Source of the DNA: Fimenecus sp045543095
Lineage (GTDB): Bacteria > Bacillota > Clostridia > Oscillospirales > Acutalibacteraceae
Direction of reading: 5' to 3'
DNA length: 64,000 nucleotides
NCBI GenBank assembly: GCA_045543095.1
Contig: JAZQMC010000014.1
Location: forward strand, 13,490-77,489
Shown here: positions 1-7,055 of the stretch, piece after piece
Layout of the letters: every line of letters starts with the position of its first letter
How positions within the stretch are numbered: the stretch's first letter is position 1
Notes under the pieces: generated by a model
The model's database searches: none
The model's input: only the letters and a program-made list of their open reading frames with translations
Told to the model about the DNA's origin: nothing
Translations under genes and position numbers: made by a program

Positions 1-2431
1 TTGCTTTAAGGTCGTTAATTGCCTTAATAAGGTTTTCAAGTTTTTCTTCGTTAGTTGTACCGCCAAGTCCAAGGTAGTCAGCAATTTCAGCATAACGAGC
101 AAGTGTATGTGGGTGGTCATACTGTGAGAATGTACCCATCTTTGCAGGTGCTTCACTTGCATTGAAACGAAGAACTTCTTCAATCATAAGAGCGTTTGCT
201 ACACCATGTGGAAGGTGGTGGAATGCACCGAGTTTATGAGCCATTGAGTGGCATACACCAAGGAATGCATTTGCAAAAGCCATACCCGCCATTGTAGCAG
301 CATTTGCCATCTTTTCTCTTGCTTCAACATCTGTCTGACCGTTTTCGTATGCACGAGGAAGGTATTTGAAGATGTTCTTAAGTGCCTGTAATGCAAGACC
401 ATCTGTGTAGTCTGTTGCAAGCATTGCAGCATAAGCTTCAACTGCGTGAGTTACTGCGTCGATACCTGATGCGGCTGTGAGTCCTTTTGGTGCTGACATA
501 TGGAAATCTGTATCAATAATTGCCATATTTGGAAGAAGCTCATAGTCAGCAAGAGGATATTTAACACCGGTTGCTTCGTCTGTGATAACTGCGAAAGGTG
601 TAACTTCTGAACCTGTACCTGCTGAGGTAGGAACAGCAATAAAATATGCCTTTTCGCCCATCTTGGGGAATGTATATACACGTTTACGGATATCAATGAA
701 ACGCATTGCCATATCCATAAAGTCTGCTTCAGGATGCTCATACATAACCCACATAATCTTTGCAGCGTCCATTGCAGAACCACCACCAAGTGCGATGATT
801 GTGTCTGGCTTGAATGCTGCCATCTGTGCAGCACCTTCTTTAGCATTACCAAGTGTTGGGTCTGGCTGAACATTAAAGAATGTTGTATGTGCTATACCCA
901 TTTCATCGAGCTTGTCTGTAATTGGCTTTGTGTAGCCATTTTCATAAAGAAATGTATCTGTTACGATAAATGCTTTCTTTGAACCACGAACTGTACGAAG
1001 CTCATCAAGAGCAACAGGTAAGCATCCTTTCTTAATGTATACCTTTTCAGGTGCGCGGAACCAAAGCATATTTTCCCTTCTTTCTGCTACTGTCTTAATA
1101 TTGATAAGGTGTTTAACACCAACGTTTTCTGATACTGAGTTGCCACCCCATGAACCACAACCAAGTGTAAGTGATGGAGCAAGTTTGAAGTTGTAAAGGT
1201 CACCGATACCACCGTGTGATGAAGGTGTATTAACAAGAATACGGCAAGTCTTCATTCTCGCTGCAAAAGCGTTGAGCTTTTCTGTCTCTGTAACTTCGTT
1301 AAGGTAAACTGAAGATGTATGACCGTAACCACCGTCTGCAACAAGATGTTCTGCTTTTGAAAGAGCATCTTCAAAATCAGTTGCTTTATACATAGCAAGA
1401 ACAGGAGAAAGTTTTTCGTGTGCAAATTCTTCGCTAATGTCAACACTTTCAACTTCGCCGATAAGAATTTTTGTACCTGCCGGTACTGTTACACCTGCAA
1501 GTTCTGCAATCTTTGCAGCAGGCTGACCAACGATTTTTGCATTAAGAGCACCGTTGATAATAATTGTCTTTCTAACTTTTTCTGTTTCAGCAGGGTCAAG
1601 GAAGTAACAACCTCTTGATGCAAATTCAGTCTTAACTGCATCATAAATGCTTTCAAGAACGATAACTGACTGTTCAGAAGCACAAATCATACCGTTATCA
1701 AATGTCTTTGAGTGAATAATTGAGTTAACTGCAAGAAGAATGTCTGCACTGTCATCAATAATTGCAGGAGTGTTACCGGCACCAACACCAAGAGCAGGCT
1801 TACCACTTGAATAAGCAGCCTTAACCATTCCGGGACCACCGGTTGCAAGAATAATGTCAGCTTCCTTCATTACTGTGTTTGTCATTTCAAGAGATGGAAC
1901 ATCAATCCAGTCAATAATTCCTTCCGGAGCACCAGCTGCTACTGCTGCTTCAAGAACAAGCTTAGCTGCTGCGATAGTTGAATTCTTTGCTCTTGGGTGA
2001 GGAGAAATGATGATTGCATTACGAGTTTTAAGAGCAAGTAAGCACTTGAATATTGCTGTTGAAGTTGGGTTAGTTGTAGGAATAACTGCAGCAATAACAC
2101 CAATTGGTTCTGCAACCTTTTTGATACCAAATGCTTTGTCCTCTTCAATAACACCACAAGTTTTTGTTTCCTTGTATGCATTGTAAATGTATTCAGCAGC
2201 ATAGTTGTTCTTGATAACTTTATCTTCAACAACACCCATGCCTGTTTCTTCTACTGCCATTTTAGCAAGTGTGATTCTTGCCTTGTTTGCGGCAGAAGCT
2301 GCTGCAAGGAAAATCTTGTCAACCTGTTCTTGTGTGTAGGTAGCAAACTTCTGTTGAGCTTCTCTTGTGTTAGCGATAGCTTCCTGAAGCTTTTCAACGC
2401 TATCTACAATTGCGTAATTTTTTGTTTCCAT
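1..2431 (-). CDS. adhE: Bifunctional acetaldehyde-CoA/alcohol dehydrogenase AdhE (3' end outside window)
   Basis: Reduces acetyl-CoA to acetaldehyde and then ethanol, regenerating NAD+ in fermentation; cytosolic, and in the family it forms long helical filaments (spirosomes). I translated the open minus frame: about 810 codons are present of the roughly 870 usual, so only the C-terminal end is missing. The N-terminal half is an aldehyde dehydrogenase (catalytic Cys context DNGMICASEQS near residue 245). The C-terminal half is an iron-dependent alcohol dehydrogenase (ALGGGSAMDAAK, GTGSEVTPFAV, and metal-site histidines in GVCHSMAHKLGAFHH and LPHG). The start is ATG at 2431, preceded by AGGAGG. 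A near-perfect Rex site lies about 70 bases upstream, so NADH/NAD+ control is likely. The family assignment is firm. Confidence 0.96.
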   Translation of the reverse strand, partial: METKNYAIVDSVEKLQEAIANTREAQQKFATYTQEQVDKIFLAAASAANKARITLAKMAVEETGMGVVEDKVIKNNYAAEYIYNAYKETKTCGVIEEDKAFGIKKVAEPIGVIAAVIPTTNPTSTAIFKCLLALKTRNAIIISPHPRAKNSTIAAAKLVLEAAVAAGAPEGIIDWIDVPSLEMTNTVMKEADIILATGGPGMVKAAYSSGKPALGVGAGNTPAIIDDSADILLAVNSIIHSKTFDNGMICASEQSVIVLESIYDAVKTEFASRGCYFLDPAETEKVRKTIIINGALNAKIVGQPAAKIAELAGVTVPAGTKILIGEVESVDISEEFAHEKLSPVLAMYKATDFEDALSKAEHLVADGGYGHTSSVYLNEVTETEKLNAFAARMKTCRILVNTPSSHGGIGDLYNFKLAPSLTLGCGSWGGNSVSENVGVKHLINIKTVAERRENMLWFRAPEKVYIKKGCLPVALDELRTVRGSKKAFIVTDTFLYENGYTKPITDKLDEMGIAHTTFFNVQPDPTLGNAKEGAAQMAAFKPDTIIALGGGSAMDAAKIMWVMYEHPEADFMDMAMRFIDIRKRVYTFPKMGEKAYFIAVPTSAGTGSEVTPFAVITDEATGVKYPLADYELLPNMAIIDTDFHMSAPKGLTAASGIDAVTHAVEAYAAMLATDYTDGLALQALKNIFKYLPRAYENGQTDVEAREKMANAATMAGMAFANAFLGVCHSMAHKLGAFHHLPHGVANALMIEEVLRFNASEAPAKMGTFSQYDHPHTLARYAEIADYLGLGGTTNEEKLENLIKAINDLKA

Positions 2432-2499
2432 TTGTATCCTCCTAAAATTTGTTTTTAACATTTCAGATTATTTTGCTTTTATTTATCCCTCGTTTCGAG

Positions 2500-2518
2500 T
2501 TCGTTAACATTTTAACAA
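2500..2518 (-). promoter_or_regulatory. Rex-type redox operator upstream of adhE
   Basis: Read on the minus strand the sequence is TTGTTAAAATGTTAACGAA, a 19-base palindrome differing at one base from the Rex consensus (TTGTTAA, four bases, TTAACAA). Rex is a repressor released by NADH, and adhE is one of its classical targets in Clostridia. The site is about 70 bases ahead of the adhE start, where it would overlap the promoter. No rex gene is in the window. Confidence 0.75.
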
Positions 2519-2585
2519 ACTTCTTTTTACTTGTGAATTCTTAAAATGTTTATGGGGTATTATCAAAAAAGATAACACTTGAAAA

Positions 2586-2617
2586 TAAAAAAATCCGTCC
2601 TCTTTTTGAGAACGGAT
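2586..2617 (-). terminator. Terminator after LysR gene
   Basis: Stem ATCCGT with ACGGAT around a short loop; on the minus strand it is followed by a run of T. It ends the LysR transcript before the adhE promoter, so the two genes are probably separate units. Confidence 0.7.
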
Positions 2618-2628
2618 AAAACTGAACT

Positions 2629-3549
2629 TTATAGATATTTTCGTTTGGATTCACAAAGTTCTGTTATAAATTGACGGTCAAGTTTTGTCAACTTGTAGCC
2701 ATTTTTATATATAAGAACATCTTTATACTTTTTGTTGTTATCTATACACTTTTTCTGAACTAGATTATATCGTTTCAACAAACTATCCGGCGCAGGAGAA
2801 ACCCACATAAATGTATCAGGATTTTTATAAAGCAAATCGAACTGACTAGCTCGCTCAAAAATAAAAATTCTACGGTCAATATTGTCGGGAAGTTCTTCCT
2901 TTACAACCTTTGAAAGAGGCATTGACGGAACATAAGGGTCGGCATGAGCAATTTCTATGAATCCTTTTAAGTCATCAAAAGTTATTTCTTCTTTCTGTGC
3001 CAACGGACTATCTGCACTCATGATAAGGGAATATGAAAATTCTGTTATCATTTCATATACTAATCCTTTTTCTTCAAGCATTGCCTTAAAATACTTATCA
3101 TAATTTTCAGCATAACGAATAATACCTAGTTTGTAATCGTGATTTAATATGTTTTTAATTGTGCGTTGTGAGTTTGTTTCTTTATAGAAGATTTCAGCAG
3201 GGTCATTTGAAAGAGATTTTGAAAATTCTGAAAACGCTTCTGAAATATAGCAAGCACGAGGTACAGAAATCGAAAACTTCTGTTTTTTTGATGTACCTTT
3301 TTTATAAAGATTTTCAACTTCATCAATCTGACTGAGAATACCTTTTGCATAATTTATGAATTCTTCGCCTTCGGGAGTAAGTTCCATACCTTTTGCAGTG
3401 CGGTCAAAGATTGAAATACCAATATCAGCTTCAAGCTCTTTTATGGAACGGCTAATGTTTGGAGTTGCAACCAACAAGGTTTCAGAAGCCTTATTAAGAG
3501 AACCGACTTTTGCTACTTCAACTGCGTATTTCATATGTAATATATTCAT
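2629..3549 (-). CDS. LysR-family transcriptional regulator
   Basis: A 306-aa regulator. Residues 1-60 form the winged helix-turn-helix typical of LysR proteins (KYAVEVAKVGSLNKASETL, then NISRSIKELEADIG and IFDRT), and residues 90-300 form the periplasmic-binding-like effector domain. LysR proteins activate or repress a neighbouring gene in response to a small molecule; the effector here cannot be read. It is on the same strand as adhE and lies upstream of it, with a terminator and a Rex site between, so control of adhE is possible but not shown. The start ATG follows a GAGGTG site at normal distance. The divergent side is a gene-poor scar region. Confidence 0.9.
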   Translation of the reverse strand: MNILHMKYAVEVAKVGSLNKASETLLVATPNISRSIKELEADIGISIFDRTAKGMELTPEGEEFINYAKGILSQIDEVENLYKKGTSKKQKFSISVPRACYISEAFSEFSKSLSNDPAEIFYKETNSQRTIKNILNHDYKLGIIRYAENYDKYFKAMLEEKGLVYEMITEFSYSLIMSADSPLAQKEEITFDDLKGFIEIAHADPYVPSMPLSKVVKEELPDNIDRRIFIFERASQFDLLYKNPDTFMWVSPAPDSLLKRYNLVQKKCIDNNKKYKDVLIYKNGYKLTKLDRQFITELCESKRKYL

Positions 3550-3649
3550 TTTTCAAGTTTCACCTCTTCAAAAACTATATAACAAATACAAACTTTAATA
3601 AAATAATTATACAATATGAATTTATAAAAATCAATTTAATTGAAGCATT

Positions 3650-3776
3650 TACTTTGTAATTTTTGAAGTCTTTTTCTTTGGTTTCTGTGTAGTAAATTTT
3701 GCACCTTCCTTACCGATAGTTTTGGATAGCATCAAAATAGCATCAAATTGTGATTTGGAGATTTTTTATAAATCTG
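3650..3776 (-). pseudogene. Short lysine-rich C-terminal gene remnant
   Basis: On the minus strand a stop-bounded frame of about 40 codons ends in TAA at 3650. It reads IGKEGAKF, then TTQKPKKKTSKITK at its end. It has the look of a real basic C-terminus, but there is no start with a ribosome site and a stop lies directly upstream. I take it as the tail of a lost gene, possibly from a mobile element given the adjacent tRNA remnants. It could be noise. Confidence 0.3.
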
Positions 3777-3831
3777 AATGTAGTTGTTTTTCTACGGAAT
3801 ATGGCACGCAGTCTGTGAGACCGCGGATTGA

Positions 3832-3876
3832 CTCCAAAACCGCGTGCCGAGGGTTCAAGTCCTTCTGCCCCTGCCA
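3832..3876 (+). pseudogene. tRNA-Trp remnant, 3' half only
   Basis: From the anticodon loop (CTCCAAA, anticodon CCA) onward this matches a Trp tRNA: 3' anticodon strand ACCGC, T arm GAGGG/TTCAAGT/CCTTC, acceptor strand TGCCCCT, discriminator G and encoded CCA. The 5' half is absent: no AGGGGCA acceptor strand or D arm lies upstream. Instead there is an unrelated sequence containing GGCACGC, which pairs with GCGTGCC inside the remnant. A functional tRNA cannot be folded. This is typical of a recombination scar at a tRNA attachment site. Confidence 0.6.
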
Positions 3877-3916
3877 AAAACGCATCTGCTACTTTTGTAG
3901 TGGGTGCGTTTTTCGT
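3877..3916 (+). terminator. Terminator behind the tRNA-Trp remnant
   Basis: AAAACGCA...TGCGTTTT with an inner CTAC/GTAG stem and a T tail. A strong rho-independent terminator, as expected behind a tRNA gene. Confidence 0.75.
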
Positions 3917-4069
3917 TTAGAGATAAAGAAGGATGAGAACCCATGAGGGTTTTGGCGTTAAGAAAATGATATAGTATATCGTTTTTAGCCAAAAGTGGTC
4001 GGCGGGTACCGAATTTCGCGAGAAATTGGGTCGCCGAGCGGTCAGTATGCGAGGCGTAAGCCGAAGCAG

Positions 4070-4095
4070 ACGGTCGAATCCTTCTGCCCCTGCTA
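4070..4095 (+). pseudogene. Second tRNA 3'-end remnant
   Basis: TCGAATCCTTCTGCCCCTGCTA matches the last 22 bases of the remnant at 3855-3876 in 19 positions, about 215 bases downstream. No tRNA folds around it, although the upstream stretch (GTCGCCGAGCGGTC) looks like a type II tRNA D arm. The pair forms a direct repeat of a tRNA 3' end, like the two ends left after loss of an integrated element. Confidence 0.4.
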
Positions 4096-4104
4096 TTTGA
4101 GAAC

Positions 4105-4146
4105 CTCACAAATCCTTGATATATAAGGCTTTGTGAGTTTTTTATT
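4105..4146 (+). terminator. Terminator behind the second tRNA remnant
   Basis: CTCACAAA and TTTGTGAG flank a 17-base loop, followed by a T-rich tail. Confidence 0.7.
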
Positions 4147-4265
4147 TTTGTTTTTAATTCTTATAAATCCCTGTAAGCACCTGTAAAGCAGCATAAAAAC
4201 CTATAAAAATACAACTCAAAATATTTGTAAAAAATATGTATTTTTAAATTTTTTGCAAAAACATA

Positions 4266-4294
4266 TTGACAAAGTGTCGCAAATGTGATAAACT
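4266..4294 (+). promoter_or_regulatory. Promoter of a small RNA candidate
   Basis: TTGACA, 17 bases, TAAACT. A near-consensus housekeeping promoter, with no coding sequence before the terminator near 4480. Confidence 0.6.
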
Positions 4295-4300
4295 GTCACC

Positions 4301-4482
4301 ATAATAAAGAAGCGGGTTGCAGAGGGCAATGATTTTTAAGTGATTTGTTCTTTGAATATTAAAGCAGAAAATCCCCTTTCCTGACTTTTACCCGCGTCAA
4401 AATAGTTACCATCCTCACCCGATGAGTAAAAAAGGAACCCGACTGTTATCATCATATCCGGCAGTCGGGTTTCTTGTTTTTT
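4301..4482 (+). ncRNA. Candidate small structured RNA of about 180 nt, perhaps 6S-like
   Basis: Bounded by a promoter (4266-4294) and a strong terminator (AACCCGACTG/CAGTCGGGTT, 4436-4472, T tail). The first part folds as an interrupted rod: GCGGGT (4312) with ACCCGC (4390), then AGGG with CCCT, GATTTT with AAAATC, and CTTT with AAAG, separated by internal loops. TCCTCACCCGA (4412) can pair with TCGGGTGGGGA (4482) around the terminator hairpin. No ORF with a ribosome site is present. An interrupted rod of this size recalls 6S RNA, but I cannot confirm the family; SRP RNA and tmRNA signatures are absent. Confidence 0.45.
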
Positions 4483-4533
4483 CGGGTGGGGATTTTTTGC
4501 GGGCAATTCGTGAATCGCCCCTACAGGTTATTA

Positions 4534-4584
4534 TTGACAAATTTGTAATACTATGGTAATATATGCATAGGTTACATAGGTATT
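4534..4584 (+). promoter_or_regulatory. padR promoter with overlapping operator
   Basis: TTGACA (4534), 17 bases, TAATAT (4557). The inverted repeat AATACTATG (4547-4555) and CATAGGTATT (4575-4584) brackets the -10 box. PadR proteins usually repress their own operon from such sites, so autoregulation is likely. Just upstream (4500-4521) is a small GGGCAATTCG/CGAATcGCCC palindrome of the dispersed type. Confidence 0.65.
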
Positions 4585-4606
4585 TAAAATTAAGGAGGAA
4601 ATATTT

Positions 4607-4933
4607 ATGGCAAAGAACGATTTAATGCACGGCAATACATCTCTTTTGGTGTTGTCACTTATCGAAACACAGGATATGTACGGTTATCAGATTATCAAGG
4701 AGTTAAAACGCAAGAGTGAGAATGTTTTTGAGCTTAAAGAGGGCTCGCTCTACCCTGTTTTACACGCACTTGAAAATGACAAGTTAATCACTTCTTATAT
4801 TGAAGAAACCGATTCTGCACGCAAACGCAGATATTACACAATCACCGACAAGGGCAGAAAGGAATTGGCTGACAAAAAGCAGGAATTCTTCACCTTTACA
4901 ACGGCCGCAAGAAAAGTGCTCACATTTGCGTGA
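4607..4933 (+). CDS. PadR-family transcriptional regulator
   Basis: A 108-aa winged helix repressor of the small PadR subfamily. The DNA-binding motif is visible: MYGYQIIKELK, then FELKEGSLYPVLHALE (recognition helix), then RRYYTITDKGRKEL (wing). AGGAGG precedes the ATG at proper distance. It heads an operon with two HAAS-type membrane proteins; the first starts 11 bases after its stop. PadR plus HAAS pairs are common in Firmicutes and respond to envelope-active or phenolic compounds. The ligand here is unknown. Confidence 0.93.
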   Translation: MAKNDLMHGNTSLLVLSLIETQDMYGYQIIKELKRKSENVFELKEGSLYPVLHALENDKLITSYIEETDSARKRRYYTITDKGRKELADKKQEFFTFTTAARKVLTFA

Positions 4934-4943
4934 GGTGATACTG

Positions 4944-5849
4944 ATGAACGAAAAATACCAAAAACTAAAAGAAAGTTATTTATCTATCGCCTGTAAATCT
5001 ATTCGCAAAGAAAAAAGACTTTACAAACGCATATATAACGAGTTATCAGAGCACATGGACGATATGTATGAAGATTTTGTAAACGACGGTATTGGTGAAG
5101 GTTCTGTTCCCGAGTTGATTGTAGAAGAAATGGGCAATGCAGAAGAATTAGGCAAAGAGTTATACAACGCCAACAAGAAAAAATATTTAACTTCAAGAAC
5201 CATCACACTTTTAGTGAGGACGGCAATAATTCTTATCTGCCTAATATATGCCCCACCAGTATTGAATGAATTGGTTGATTATGTGCAATATTTTGATGTA
5301 GAAGATGTTGAAACTGCTCTAACTGAAGAATATAGTGAAATGACCTTCTTGGGCGAATATGAAAGCAATGGTCAAAAATACAGATTGTATGTACCTATCA
5401 CACAACCAGAAGATTGTTACGAAGTTTATTTTGCTGAATCAGCAAAGTTTTTCGGCAAAAATCTTCCTGACAAATACAGTTCATTTGGTCACGATTTTAG
5501 TGGCTATCCTATCATCTCTTGTATGTTTACAAATTCAGGTGACTGTTTCATGTGCGAAAATGCACGTTTTGAAGTTTTTCTCGCACCGTCAAATGCAAAG
5601 TACGTTTCATTTACATACAAGCCCTGTTACCACTACAACCCATACGCTACAGATGACGACGAAATCACAGGTGAAATTTTTGAAATAACCGATGTACCTT
5701 GTGTTATTGAAGTAGAGTCTATTCAAGGGTATTCAATGTATAAATACAACTATTTTGACGAGAATCTTAATCCGATTGATAAACCTTTTGACAACCAATA
5801 TAAAAAACCTACCAATTCAGTCGGTGGTACTACACACACTGTTATGTAG
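4944..5849 (+). CDS. HAAS-domain membrane protein, first of two paralogues
   Basis: 301 aa. The first 75 residues form a HAAS-like helical domain (ELSEHMDDMYEDF, then VPELIVEEMGNAEELGKELY), the type typically encoded next to PadR regulators. A membrane segment follows near residues 87-107 (ITLLVRTAIILICLIYAPPV), then a roughly 190-aa extracytoplasmic domain with several Cys and Tyr residues. I chose the ATG at 4944 because GAGGTGAT lies just ahead; the frame is open further upstream inside padR, but that start has no support. Role unknown; probably an envelope sensor or anti-regulator working with PadR. Confidence 0.8.
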   Translation: MNEKYQKLKESYLSIACKSIRKEKRLYKRIYNELSEHMDDMYEDFVNDGIGEGSVPELIVEEMGNAEELGKELYNANKKKYLTSRTITLLVRTAIILICLIYAPPVLNELVDYVQYFDVEDVETALTEEYSEMTFLGEYESNGQKYRLYVPITQPEDCYEVYFAESAKFFGKNLPDKYSSFGHDFSGYPIISCMFTNSGDCFMCENARFEVFLAPSNAKYVSFTYKPCYHYNPYATDDDEITGEIFEITDVPCVIEVESIQGYSMYKYNYFDENLNPIDKPFDNQYKKPTNSVGGTTHTVM

Positions 5850-5881
5850 TTTCATTCAAACACTCTTAAGGTGGTGAAGAT

Positions 5882-6757
5882 ATGAGAGAAATTAAGGATT
5901 TTGATACCGAGAAGAAGATTTACATAGGCAAAGTTCTGGAACATATACATTATAAAAAGCTTCACACGAGAATTTATGAAGAAATGTCAACACACATGGA
6001 CGATATGTATGAGGATTTTAGTAGCACTTGTGATGATGAAGCCGAAATCACAAAGAAAATTCTTGAAGAAATGGGACACCCACACTATTTAGGGTTGGAA
6101 CTCAAAAAAGCAAATAGAACAAAGTTGTTTTGGGCGAGAGTATTCAAAATCGCTTGTGTTATTTTCGCTTTACCTATAATGTATTTGGGCGTTGTTATAC
6201 TGATTAATGTTGGAACGGAATTTGATAACTATTTTTATGCCGACACTGCTGAAGAGGCAGAAGAATGGATTTTAGAAAACCGAACCGACGGCAAACCAAT
6301 TGAATTACTTACAGAAATTGAACATGATGGGGTTGTTCACCGAATTTATGTACCCAAAGTTCAAAATGAAGAAAATTTTAAAATATATCACATATATTCA
6401 ATAGAATTCTTTGGTATTAATATAAAAAATCGATTTGAGCGATCACATTGTTCTTATGGACCAAACGGCAACTATACAATGGCAAGTCTTGACCAACGTC
6501 CCATATGTGATGAGCTTATGATTTACTACAATACACCTGATTATAAATATATAAAGGTTCAGTTCAAACCCGTTGAAGATGGTCTTGAAGAATTCTGGAG
6601 TGATTTCATAGAGATACCACAAGATGCTACGATTGATGAACCAAAATTTTTCATTTTAGATTGTCCTGATGGGTACCGTTGGAACAACTATGAAAGATTT
6701 GATGAAAATAAAAACTCAATTGATAACCATGATTTCACAGGTTCAGAACTTCGATAA
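5882..6757 (+). CDS. HAAS-domain membrane protein, second paralogue
   Basis: 291 aa, paralogous to the preceding gene: HAAS-like helices (EEMSTHMDDMYEDF, KKILEEMGHPHYLGLEL), a membrane segment near residues 90-112, and a C-terminal extracellular domain with the matching motif order (YRLYVP/HRIYVP, SAKFFGKN/SIEFFGIN, a Y-rich middle, YFDEN/RFDEN near the end). A GGTGG site precedes the ATG. The gap to the first paralogue is 32 bases, so they form one operon with padR. The pair probably arose by tandem duplication and may act as a heterodimer; function unknown. Confidence 0.78.
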   Translation: MREIKDFDTEKKIYIGKVLEHIHYKKLHTRIYEEMSTHMDDMYEDFSSTCDDEAEITKKILEEMGHPHYLGLELKKANRTKLFWARVFKIACVIFALPIMYLGVVILINVGTEFDNYFYADTAEEAEEWILENRTDGKPIELLTEIEHDGVVHRIYVPKVQNEENFKIYHIYSIEFFGINIKNRFERSHCSYGPNGNYTMASLDQRPICDELMIYYNTPDYKYIKVQFKPVEDGLEEFWSDFIEIPQDATIDEPKFFILDCPDGYRWNNYERFDENKNSIDNHDFTGSELR

Positions 6758-6775
6758 AAATTGCAATATATCAAC

Positions 6776-7008
6776 TCGACAAATTGGGGTTTGTAGAACT
6801 CTTTTTGGTTTGTTATTTTTGGCTCCCTCTGACGAGGGAGCTGTCTGCGAAGCAGACTGAGGGAGAGATTTAGTGAAGATGCAACCTATCTCTCCCTCCG
6901 TCACTCGCAAGCTCGTGCCACCTCCCTCGTCAGAGGGAGGCAATATACACCATTTAATGAGTTCGACAAATTCAAATTTATCGAGGTTAAATACGCATAA
7001 TACATTTA
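6776..7008. repeat. Dispersed element with shared termini, copy 1 (CTCCCTC interior)
   Basis: Left end AAATTGGGGTTTGT (6781), right end TTCGACAAATTCAAATTT (6963) plus a further stretch ending ATAATACATTTAAA that is shared with copy 2. The interior holds CCCTCTGACGAGGGAG and its inverted partner CCTCCCTCGTCAGAGGG. It has no coding potential. It fills the gap between the HAAS operon and the terminator of the surface operon, which it directly abuts. Confidence 0.7.
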
Positions 7009-7035
7009 AAAAGCCACTCACAAGGAGTGGCTTTT
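7009..7035 (-). terminator. Terminator of the surface-structure operon
   Basis: AAAAGCCACTC and GGAGTGGCTTTT around a 4-base loop, right behind the stop codon of the acidic repeat protein. Confidence 0.8.
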
Positions 7036-7055
7036 AATTATTTAAGTTATAAGAT

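Noticed and set aside
3790..3876. A complete tRNA-Trp gene
   Set aside because: The 5' acceptor strand and D arm are missing, so a cloverleaf cannot be formed.
3722..4109. Small ORFs across the tRNA remnants
   Set aside because: They run through tRNA and terminator sequence and have no ribosome site.
4301..4482. SRP RNA or tmRNA
   Set aside because: The GGAAGCAGCC-type SRP loop and the tRNA-like ends of tmRNA are absent.
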